64,000 nucleotides of DNA, from the NCBI GenBank assembly GCA_008360975.2, contig CM039182.1:31235566-31299565 (forward strand). The letters run 5' to 3'. The DNA is from Lichenostomus cassidix. Its lineage: Eukaryota; Chordata; Aves; Passeriformes; Meliphagidae. Below, one piece after another: positions 27,136-37,300 of this stretch. The position numbers and the translations under genes are program-made. The notes beneath the pieces are model-generated. The model was not told where the DNA came from. It was given only the letters and a program-made list of their open reading frames with translations, and ran no database searches. Numbering within the stretch: the stretch's first letter is position 1; the number at the start of each line of letters is the position of its first letter.

Positions 27136-27604
27136 GGCAGCAGTGATAGTTGTAGGGCACCAAGCATATGTTTTTAATGCCAGACATTTTTCTTTAATTA
27201 TTGGTCTTAGCTATGTTTGTGAAGCTATTGGAAAGTTAACTAGAGTTTAAATAAAAAGATAAAAATCACCTTAATATCAGAGTAACTATCTCTTGAAATC
27301 AGGAGGAACAATCCAAACTGGTCTTCAGGCTACTCAGATGTGTGAAGACAGAGCAGCTAAGGAAATAAAAGTTTGAATTTTATAGTTTAAAAAAGGTTTA
27401 AGAGTGCAAGTTTTTCTACTGTTATTATTTAACTAATTCTGTTCATATGTCATGGTACCATTCTGTTTTCTTCCTTAACAGTTACCAAGCTAAGAAGGAA
27501 ACTAGATCAGTCTCCCAGTCCTCTTTGTGTAGTTGTTGCCACAGTAGGGGATAGAAAACCTTTAGCGGCACAGTGAATAAGCAATAAATCTTCTTGTCAT
27601 GATC

Positions 27605-27750
27605 ACAGCATATTAGCTGAGTTGGTTAGAGCATGGTGCTAATAACACCAAGGTTTGTGGGTTCAATCCCCATATGGATAGTCTATTTAGGAGTTGAACT
27701 TGATGATCATTGTTCGTCCCTTCCAACTCAGAATATTGTGTGACTCTGTG
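27605..27750 (+). mobile_element. tRNA-Ile-derived SINE with CR1-type tail (TguSINE1-like)
   Basis: The head resembles tRNA-Ile(AAT): an A box tagctgagttgg at 27614-27625, an anticodon-arm region ggtgctaataacacc, and a B box ggttcaatccc at 27659-27669. It continues into a tail (gttgaacttgatgatcattg and ccttccaactcagaatattg) like the 3' end of a CR1 LINE, which would have mobilised it. TguSINE1 is a songbird SINE with this architecture. The acceptor stem does not close, so it is not a working tRNA gene. It lies in a dead DNAH11 intron. Confidence 0.8.
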
Positions 27751-28055
27751 AACGTATGCTCGTGTTTATTCTGAACACCACAGTGAAGCCACAGGATCAC
27801 TTGGTAACAGTGTAGCTCAAATTCTGCACAGTCACCAAGAGCACTGAGATAAATCCTTTACTCACTTAGCAGAAAGGTGTCCAGGAGCTCCTCACAGGAC
27901 ACTGGCTGGGCTGCCATCATTCTCTGGAGAAGGGCAGACCCCACACAGTCTCAGGCTTGAGCATGATGGCCCAAGATGGGGAGGTTGACAGTTCTGACAT
28001 TAAAATTACTGTCTAGATATTACATTATTGAAAGAACCTTTTTTTTTTTTTAAAG

Positions 28056-28186
28056 CTGTAATGCAGAGCAGGAACAACTGGCCTTTGGATAAGGTGTGCT
28101 TGACTGCAAATGTTACCAAAAGACCAAAGAAGGGTATGACTACTCAGCACAAGAAGGAGCCTCTATCTTTGTGGTTTCCATGGAAG
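28056..28186 (+). pseudogene. DNAH11: DNAH11 ghost exon O
   Basis: Acceptor with a long T-run (ttttaaag) and donor AAG|gtaaga are present. It reads AVMQSRNNWPLDKVCLTANV and TKRPKKGMTT, then shifts near 28150 to EGASIFVVSMEG. The match is dynein AIMQSMARKNEWPLDKMCL...VTKKNRE.M..PPREG.Y..GLFMEG. Two residues are missing after AVMQS, an in-frame deletion. Confidence 0.88.
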
Positions 28187-28609
28187 GTAAGAAACAAACT
28201 TGTTTGATCTCCTAGTTCAGAGACTATATTAGGTAGCTAAGTTGCATCAAGAGTTGCACTAAAGCGTTGTGACTCAATGCACAGCACCAAGAAGCTTAGG
28301 AAGGGTGATGGATTGTTGGCATTTGTCACTGTGACTTTAAATTTCATACCAGCCTGGTGTCCTAATCATAAAGTATACTTTCTACCTTTAAATAACTGTT
28401 AAGTGTGTCTGAACAAGGTCTGCACTGTAGTAAACCAGCAGCTCTAATCTAACTGAGGTTCAGAAGCTTAAAGACTATTCCAGAGGCTATAAATTTCACC
28501 AAAATTAACTTCTAGAATTTTTCTGTGGCTCTTAGACACGCAGAATAGGGTTAGTAGTTACCACACACTGGCAACCTGGATCAAGTAATCTGCACAACTG
28601 CAATTAAAA

Positions 28610-28712
28610 AAACAACCCCACAACCTAATCCCCACAAAAAAACATGAATGAACCAACCAACCAAAAACCACCCCAAACCCACAAACCAACCAACCAATTA
28701 ACAAAAAAAAAA
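28610..28712. repeat. AACC-type simple repeat
   Basis: An A/C-rich low-complexity stretch with repeated aacc units (aaccaaccaacc appears at several places) and A-runs. No coding or RNA signal. Confidence 0.8.
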
Positions 28713-28884
28713 CCACCATAAAAATCATCTTTATCCTGTTTTCTTCTTCCACCTTAACTGAAAGTTGCCAATTATAAATAAACAGATATAAAGAATTCTG
28801 AATGTTTCATTTGCTGGGTCGTAATACTTATAAAGCTCTTGGGGAGACACTCCAAGAGTAAAGGAAGCATTTGAGAACAGCTGT

Positions 28885-28926
28885 ATTGTGGGTTCCTTCC
28901 ATCTCAGAATATTGTGTGTCTGTGAT
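28885..28926 (+). mobile_element. Fragment of a CR1/SINE 3' tail
   Basis: The sequence ccttccatctcagaatattg followed by tgtgtctgtga is nearly the same as the tail of the SINE at 27605-27750. Only the 3' end is present. Confidence 0.55.
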
Positions 28927-29702
28927 TAGCATGATGTATAACGACACAATTAGGTAGGCAAAGTGTAAGAATTAAAAGAGACTTTTTCATCTGGCCTTTC
29001 AAGAAGTTATTGCAGTAGCTGTAATATGGTTGTAGGCTGTCCCTGAATGGAAACCATGTTCACCTTTTGAGCTGCAACCCCTCTTTTAACAACTTTAACA
29101 TGATAAACACTGTACCATGTTCTTTTTAATCTCTATCTTCCCGAGACTAAAACATCTAGTCTGGGAACAATTCAGGCCTGCTGTCAACAGGATATTTTAG
29201 TTTTAACTTAGTTGACAGCTTTTCTAAGTTACAGCTCATTAGAGAAAGGTGAGTGACTCCCAGAGGCAATTAGAGAAACACCATCATTACTCATAACCTT
29301 CATGGGACCCAGATAAAATAAAAGCAAAGCAAGTCTTTTGGAAGGGAGCTGCTACTATAGCAGGTAAACCCCAAGGGAAAGTTAGGGTGGGGGAATGGAG
29401 CAATGGCAAGGATGTCATTTAAATGATGCTTTTTGAAATGGAGGCATCAACTTTTCAGAGGACTTTTTCATAAATACCTGTCAGTCCAAGGGCAATATGT
29501 TGCACTCCTCTTCTGGAGATGAAGAAAGTATCAAGGCACCTTGTGACTGCGGTTTGGGCTTGAGTTGGTGTTTGCACATACAAAACTTCCTGTCACTACA
29601 GTCTCTGCTTATAGTAAAAGGGGCATGTTGGTGAAACCACAAGTACAGTTCAGGCAGATGCCATGTACTCATCATACATTGAGATGAGCCACAGCAGGCC
29701 AA

Positions 29703-29738
29703 CAAAATCTAAATCTAAATCTAAGTCTAAATCGACAA
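29703..29738. repeat. Short AAATCT hexamer repeat
   Basis: About five imperfect copies of aaatct in tandem (one reads aagtct). Intronic and of no visible function. Confidence 0.85.
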
Positions 29739-29859
29739 AATCTACACTACATCTGCATGTTTAAATGTAGCTTTAACTATTTAGCAACTGTTTAAACCCG
29801 AATTATTCTGGTGTTGCACTACAGAACACCATGTAAAGCATGTCTTCCAATTGCTGCAG

Positions 29860-30041
29860 GAACCAGGTGGAACATCCAGTGGGGCCCATAGCAGAAGCAC
29901 AGCTCAGGAATTGACTTCAGCAATGCCAGCTATTTTTTAAAGGCTATTCCAGTGAATCAAAGAGAAACTAAGAACATTTATAAAGCAAAAGCAGGAGGAC
30001 AACTTATGTTTGGACTTTCAATCTGAAAATCAAGAAGTCAG
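29860..30041 (+). pseudogene. DNAH11: DNAH11 ghost exon P (near the C-terminus)
   Basis: Acceptor gctgcag and donor CAG|gtaaat are present. By changing frame several times one can read GTRWNIQWGP, IAEAQLR, LTSAMPAIF, LKAIPVNQRETKNIYK and TYVWTFNLKIKKS. These match dynein GARWD.QTGVIAEA.LK.LTPAMPVIFIKAIPV...ETKN.Y ... GPTYVWTFNLKTKEK. Shifts lie near 29887, 29910, 29935 (a T-run) and 29990, making this the most damaged exon. Confidence 0.88.
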
Positions 30042-30162
30042 GTAAATAGGTTCTGGCAGGAATAGCTTTACTCCTGGCAGTTTCATTCTAAGCTTTCAAT
30101 AAAACATGCTGCTTTCTCAATCTACCGCATAGTTAAAGCAAAAGGAGAGAAATATTTTTCAG

Positions 30163-30190
30163 AGTCAGCTGGAGCAGGAGATTTGCCTCA
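30163..30190 (+). pseudogene. DNAH11: Possible DNAH11 last-exon remnant
   Basis: After an acceptor-like tttttcag, the bases ctggagcaggagatttgcct resemble a decayed copy of the codons for LAGVALLLQ, the usual dynein heavy chain C-terminus. The similarity is at base level only. The position is right for the final exon. Confidence 0.35.
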
Positions 30191-30364
30191 CAAAAACACA
30201 ATACTTAATGTAACACTTAGGTGCTCTGTGTTATTTCCTCATCCATCACTGTTGTGTTCATGTGTTTCTCCACATAATGATTATTGATCTCTAATCACCA
30301 TTACATCTGCTGTGGGAAAGTAAATGGGAAACATCAGCATCAGGGTGTATTCTGACTCACAAAA

Positions 30365-31293
30365 TACTCCTCTTTAGATCAACCTTTATTCTCTCAACAT
30401 AGAATGAAATGTGTACCATACAAGGATTTTAACATATTTTAACATGCAATACAAACGTTGCATTTAAACAAAGTTGTTTGAAAGCCTGGTTGTACAAATG
30501 AAAAAACATCTAAGTATGAACTGTAAGTAAAAAAAATAATCCTGAACTCTGATTTAGACCAGTAACAACTGCTGAGTAGATGCTTCAGGCAGCAGGTACT
30601 CTACACAAAAACTGCTGGTGAGAAGTTTTGGTGGTTTTTTTTTTAATGATGATTTTTAATTTTTTTTAAAGAACATTCTTGTACTTTCATGTTTTGGTGA
30701 ATAATTGCACTTTGGAATAAAATCATAAAAAAGCCATCCTCCCACTGGTCGATTGCATCACCTTTGGCTGGAACATAATGGCATTCTTTTGAAAGTACCC
30801 TCTCCTTCTTTGCAAGCACAAGTTCTATAAACTACAGGTGGTGGAACAGGTTGAGAAAGCAGAGCTGGAAAAATGGATCTTTATGGTCAAGTTGGTAGAC
30901 AAGGGTGTTTTGTTTCTTTAAAGACGGGGATGCTTTGAAGGTAGTTGTTAAACACCCTTTCTGCAAACTTGCACTATTATATAAATAAAAATATTGCTCA
31001 AATTGACCAAGCTCTCCATCATGTGGTTGTGTAGCCCTGTTAAAAATTAACTACTCAAGGTTCAAGAGTGCCGTTTCACTTAACTTATAGGTCTGTGCAC
31101 ATACATTTCTCCACCAAAACATTTTCCTGAGAGATCTTTTGCATAAGACCATATCAATCAAAAAGTTCCCAATATAGAAATGAATATGCTATATACTACA
31201 ATCCTATTTTTATATAAAACATAGTAATAAACTTTTGAAGTCAACATTGTCAACATATTAACCAGCTGCAGGCACAGTTTGAGTTCAGTGCTG
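30365..31293 (-). other. CDCA7L: CDCA7L 3' untranslated region (inferred)
   Basis: The stretch follows the stop codon at 31294-31296 on the minus strand. A polyadenylation signal AATAAA (tttatt on the plus strand) is at 30385-30390, which would end the transcript near 30365; an ATTAAA-type signal near 30646 is an alternative. I see no other gene in it. The end would lie about 175-320 bases from the end of the dead DNAH11, so the two genes are tail to tail. Confidence 0.55.
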
Positions 31294-31324
31294 TCAATTT
31301 TCATCCGCCAGTTGTTTTTGTAAA
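31294..31324 (-). CDS. CDCA7L: CDCA7L coding exon 10 (terminal)
   Basis: Acceptor catcttctag precedes the exon on the minus strand. It completes a split Ser codon and encodes LQKQLADEN and a TGA stop, the family C-terminus (human ends with a similar LQK.L.EDN). It is too short to show up by open-frame length. Confidence 0.9.
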
Positions 31325-34300
31325 CTAGAAGATGTGAGGAAACAGTGTTAGTACTTTGTAGGAAATGCAGGTTCCCCATGAACAACAATTTTCATTGCTG
31401 AAGATGGTAACTTCCAAAACAGCACTTCTATACACTTCAAACAACAAATAGGGATTTCTAAATAGGCAAAAGTATTTAAATTTTTTAAGCAAATTAGTTG
31501 TTTACACAGACAATATACCTCACTTTAAAGAAGCTGATTTCAGCCCAGGAAAAAAAATTGGAAATCCAAGAAACTTTCTTTGCATGGGCACAGGATTTGC
31601 CCCAGGGCACAAGAAGTCAAATGTTATTTAAAGGGCTTACAACAAGTTTAAAAGGAATGACCACAGGGCAGGAGTCTCACCTTTCCAGGTACTCCTTGAC
31701 GTTGCTGTAGCCGTAGAACTTGGCCAGGTGGATGAGCATGCCGGTGGCACAGCGCCCATCCCGCCGGCGGCAGGAGCTGCAGTTGCACACTCCGCGACAA
31801 GGAGGACACATCCAGGCCTGCAGGGGTGTGAACATGAGAGGGGGGTAAAAGCAAGTTGTGAAAAATGTTATATTGGCCTTCCTGGTGCTCAGAGAAACAC
31901 AAATATGGGTTCCCTGCCATGTGATTGTTTAGGGCAAGGTTTTAAAAGCCAGTCAGCCAGTCAGTCAACCTTACTAACACTTTCCGAATTCTGCACGCTT
32001 AGAGAAATTATTAAGTGCTTGACTACTTCTTACTCTGAAGACTCACATTCTCTGAGGTGCTCAGTATTCATTTTCAAATACACTGAAGTCATCTGTAATG
32101 CCTAACGATAACTCGTTCTCTGCTAGGCTGACTGTAGTCAACTCCCTAGAAAGAGATGGGTACCCACTGGGACAAGTTCCTTTGGCTCTCTCTGAGTGCT
32201 GGTGCAGCTCATTTCCTGGGACTGAATTACCCAGCTGGTACCTGAAGTGAGGCATCTCCAAGCTGCTCAGCAACTGCACATAAAAGCACAGGTGCAAATA
32301 GAGCAGCCACTGCCACGCTGGGCCAGCACATCAGAGCCATTAGCTAGTAATACAGATCTGCTCTTGGCAAAAAAGTTTGGACAGCGCATTACTGCGAGCA
32401 TATTCTTATCACCACAGATTACTAACAAAACTGTATTCATTACACTTTCACTCCAGGCTCTAGAGTGATATATACTGGACATACATACTGGATCAAGCAG
32501 AGCTGACTTCACATCTTCACCGTATCGATTTCGAAGACAAGGTCCACAAAACTGCCCCCTTATTCCTGCACAGCCCGGGTTGCGACAGATTGTCTTTGTA
32601 TCAGTTGTCTTTTGTCGACACTGGTGGCAAGTACTACCCTAAAGGTGGCAAGGAGGACAAACACATATCTATAATGGACAACTGAAATGCTCATTGATGA
32701 ACTTTCCTAACAATAAGCACAAATTTCAAACAAAAGTCAAAACAATGAACAGCAAGTTCATTATGATAAACCATATAGCAATGCTAGGAATTTTACAGTG
32801 CCCAGTTTCAGTTGCACTGAAGTCTCAAATTACATGAACCTCATGTCACAGTTCTCATCTTTTCTCCTCTCTAGGAAAAACTTAAAACTATTGAGAAAAT
32901 GATCTTGTGACTCATCTCTGCCAATACCATGAAGCATTAAATACATGGTAAGCTGATCTTCATGATAATCAATAATACCCAAATCCAGTGAAAGCAAGGA
33001 AGGAGGAGTTCCATTAAGAACTTTGGAAACTACACGACCTGTGCAGAAATGTCATTTCCAGGTGTACGAGGAACCATAGGGACCACTGTTATTTAATGGT
33101 ACAACAACACAACATTTTCATTAGCGAGAGCAAGAGCTAAAAATGATGCCAACTCTTACCAGTGGCAAGTAATAGCTATAACAAACTTCGCTTAGTAGCT
33201 CTGTAGCAAAAATGCACTTCTTTTCAGAGGGAAAAAGCCAGTGGGGAGTGTCAACCAGCACAACCAAGCCCACAGAAGTCTGGCAAAGCTTTAAAAGTTG
33301 TACTTGGGTGACATAACAATGATCTGTACTCCCCAGAACCTCAGGAAAGGACACTTTTCAGCAAACATCAGTGCAATAGTGAGAGACTTTAAATTTCATG
33401 CACACAGACACACTGAAGAATATGGCAACCACTTACTAGAACTTTGTCATAGACTTTGTCTCCAGAAGTGATTGCAATGTTGCCCAAGTCCTCCTCAGTT
33501 ATATCTTCTACTGGACGGTAAGATGAATACTTTGATGGTCTCCTTCTTTTGGGTACTCCACAATCCCCCTGCTAAAAAAACTCATCTCAGTACCTTTTGT
33601 CTGATGTCATGAAGCCTCTATCACCAGACTCGGTGACAACTTCCTTCATTTACAATGCATGCACAGTCCAGAACCAGCAGACTACAAGCTCATGCACTAC
33701 TGGAAGAAAAGAGAATATTTTCCAAAACATCACTGCCTCTTTCTCTCCCTCTCCTCCGTAATCTTTTCTCTACTACATTTTTTATTCATTCTATTTAATT
33801 CCTTTCCATCATTACTACTTCTACTTGCAAAAATCCCTGACATGTTTTACTGCTAACTTTTCTTTGCATTCCCTGGACTCTTCCACTGTAACTCTTCATA
33901 CCCCATTTCTTCCCTCTCAAAACAAGAAACTATAATCACCTGCCTTCCCATGCTTTCCTCCTTCAACCTCCTTGTATATTCTCTAATTGTTTTCTCAAAT
34001 GACAGTCTCTACTGTCCTGAAAAAAACCCTTTACTGAAGTTTTAGGTTAGTCCTGCCATACCCAGCCCTTTCTTATTATCCTGTTTGTTATTTGGAAGAG
34101 AATACTCTGCTCACTATTAAGTGATCTTTTCTTTCCTTCTAAATATCATTCTCTTTGACCCCTATGCATAAGTAAGTCTTATCTGATTCTTAGCTTTCCC
34201 CATGTCTCTGAAAACCTGTCTTTGAAGACCTCATTTGTCCTGCACTCTAGAATAGCTCTACTCTGTCCAAAACAGTCATTTACCAGCCCAGCTTCTCATT

Positions 34301-37300
34301 TGGTGCTACTCCACTTTTTCTAATAGCCAAGTTCTCTCTATAATGCTTCCACTATGCCCAGCACTTGTTCCTACAAGCAGAATTGGCATACAATCTATGA
34401 GGATTCAGAGCCTTACAAGGGCTATACAAAAAACATAAGCAAGACAATTGACCACCATAAGTTAAAGGAGGAAAAAACCCAGATTTTTACAAACAGTAAA
34501 ACCTGCAACCTTTTAATGGTCAGCCTGTACATTAGCAGTTTGCTGGTATAGATTCCCTTAATTCATTCTCAGTTCAGCCATGTAACTCATATCTTCCCTC
34601 TGCTATTTCCAAAGAAGGATTTCTGCCTTTTTTTTCTGTGTCTGATAACAGAGAAGATCTGCTTTGCCACCTCCACCATCCCACTGCCTTGCCACTCCAA
34701 GGCCTTCTGCATTACAAGCTCTAGTAATTTTCAGATGAAGAATAAATAAACGTAAGTAAAGACCATAAGTAAACTGCCTTGTTATGCTTGGCTAACACTG
34801 GTCACAAATAGAGCCCAATTAAAAGGTGAAAGAGGAGACAGAAAGGCCTGGAAATAACTTCTTCTGTAGCTAATCCCAACCAAAGATTTTCAGTAACTTT
34901 GTGTTGGATGTGATGTCTGGTCTAAGTTTGGCCAACAATTTAAATGTTTCCTAGTTCCTGACTACTGGAGATATCAAAATATGGCAAATACCACACTGAG
35001 TCTCTTCAAGAGGTTTTCCTGTCTATAGCTATTGATGTGTTCTGCAAGTTGGAGAGCTGACGAAGTAAGTTTTTCCAAGGCAAATTTTTCTGGTGGACGA
35101 GCACTTCTGGTTGGGTTCATTCGACGTGTTATCTGGCCTTCAGAAGATGTCCTCCTTGGGGTTTTCTTCTGTTTCTAGAAAGAGAAGGAAATATCAGTAA
35201 CTGTCTTTTCAGTTATGTTTATAGTGTTAAACACTAGAAAAAATCTGAAAATCTCTGTACCACACTTATACTATCATGAATTGATCTGCTGTTCTCCCAC
35301 TCCTTATTTATTAAGCCAAACCCCACCAACTTCTAGCATTCTTAAATATACTACCTACACACTACACCTTTTTGTTATTTTTAAAGCACCACACCTTCAC
35401 ATCAAATTCTATTCCAATCTGAACAATGAAAATTCCATTGGAATCACAGAACTACACCAAAATTTAACTCGTAGCATATTAGGATGGAAGCTAGTTCTCA
35501 CTTTCTTTGGTAGCTAAATATTCAGATTTTCCCACAATCTGAATACACCTTTGAGGAATAATCTGAATTCTAGTTAATTTTCTTTTAAACTTTTTTAACT
35601 GAAAGGGTATTAATAAGCTGCTTCATTTAGTTCAAGATTCCTAAATTTTGGAAATTCTTTGGAGGTGCAAGATACCTTCTTCATATTGTCACACCTGCCA
35701 ATTACTGTGTGATTGAATTCATGCAACAGAAGACTTGCATGGACATCTACCAAAGACATGGCCTTCAATGTTTCCTCAAATCTCTGAAGTTTATAATATA
35801 TGTGGAAAAATGCTACTCCACAGAGAACTAAGAAGGACTGACACTCCTCTGCTTTAAAGCTGAGAAAAGTCAGTTGAAATAACTGCAGTATCATTCCAAT
35901 TCATGTTGAATAGTTCAACTTCATGAGCATAGCTCTACTGGGATGTGTGGATTTTAGAAGAGAAGACCAAAAGAGGGAAATTAACAGGACCTAAACCTAA
36001 AGAAAAGCAACTACTCTTCCTTATTCCCACATACATAGACATTTGTCTAAGGTCTCAGTGGTATTTCTGGAGCAAAAATGATTAAGTAGAATCTCATCTT
36101 GGTCTTTGTATTTCTTCATATATTGTCTTATAAAATTCCATTTCCTCACATAATCTCTGGTACTTCCCAACCAATACCAAATGAAGTGACCAAACCCAAA
36201 GAAAACCAGAACAAACTTGGTGAAAGCTTCTGATGATACACATAAATCCTAAGTCTAACAAAAATTACTGTCACCACCAACCAATATAGGGAACTTACCG
36301 CAGGAGTCGAGGCAGGCGTCTTCACTGGGAACAGGTCTGGTACGGAATTCAGTTCTGCCAGCAGCTGGGCAAGCTGGAATAAAGAGATGTTACATTGAAA
36401 ACTCACTGCAACTTGCAAAAAAACCATCACCTACCATCCACTGTTCACACGCACTTCAAATTATAGCTAAACACATGCATGAAACCTTTCTGGAAGCACT
36501 TAAAGTGTGTCTCATAAAAGGGGTTCATTTACTCCTGAATGAGCAAAAACTCTGCCAACAATACTAACTTCATAGCTCCCACTAATTCTTAGTGGGAATT
36601 AGAGCTAGCCAGATCTACATAACATCTTGTCAAAACAGCACCAAAAGAGTGCATTACACTATGGTAATGACATCCATGACTGATAATGAGAAATTCAGTT
36701 CATATGAGGAGGGAGAAAAGAAAGACAAGGTGCCAGAAGACAGTAAGATGATCCCAGTGAGCTTTTATTGACTGCAGATACATTTGTGCTCTTTGCCAGG
36801 GAACGCAGCATCCCCCTAAGCAGTGCAGACACTGGGTACATGCCCTTTACAACGTCATAAAGCAACTAAGCCCCACTGGCAGTTCCCCCAATGCATGCAT
36901 GTTCTGATGAATATACAAAATCAGAAGCACTTCAGCAGGATGATCATCTGTTGTACTGTGTAGGAGATATCTTGGAGGTACATTTCCAGAGAAGCAGTGG
37001 CTGATAGATACAAAAAAACCACTGATCTGTTCTGGAATTCCAGAAGGAGGCTAACTTCTGAAAAGCCAGTGGTAGTGAGGATGAGCCAAGCTGCTAGCTC
37101 TCTGAGATTGCCACAGCCATCAAGAGACTAAAAAATGAATACAGCATTTCTCAGTAAACACTTCAGTGTGGCATTTATTAAGAGGCATTTAATGCCATTA
37201 CAGTACTGCCCCTAGGATGCCAGTGAATCTCACAGTGGTTGAACTGCAAGGAAGAGTGGAATGTGAGAAGGGCCAAGGAGCAGCAAGGAGCAACACAACA

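Larger units (their letters stand above)
4310..30190 (+). pseudogene. DNAH11: DNAH11 3' part, decayed axonemal dynein heavy chain (unitary pseudogene)
   Basis: DNAH11 normally encodes an outer-arm dynein heavy chain of motile cilia, a motor of over 4,000 residues. Pieces of its C-terminal third are visible in order: the HTKLANPH and [14 protein letters not shown] block, the coiled-coil/linker that follows, GLFE.NKL, the SLGQ and GHWVLFQ blocks, ISAEPA and [24 protein letters not shown], and the C-terminal TYVWTFNLK. The exons are split by introns with GT-AG ends, so this is not a retrocopy. The frame is broken by in-frame stops at 5879, 8573, 19871, 25941 and 27042 and by about a dozen frameshifts. 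Its place beside a convergent CDCA7L matches the conserved vertebrate order, which argues for the orthologue and against a stray copy. Closely related DNAH9 has similar sequence, so the symbol rests partly on synteny. The 5' part of the gene lies outside the window. Confidence 0.88.

Noticed and set aside
27605..27680. A tRNA-Ile gene
   Set aside because: A and B boxes are present but the acceptor stem does not pair and a CR1-type tail follows, so it is the head of a SINE.
4310..30190. Processed (retrotransposed) dynein pseudogene
   Set aside because: Exons are separated by kilobase introns with GT-AG ends, and the locus sits in the conserved place next to CDCA7L.
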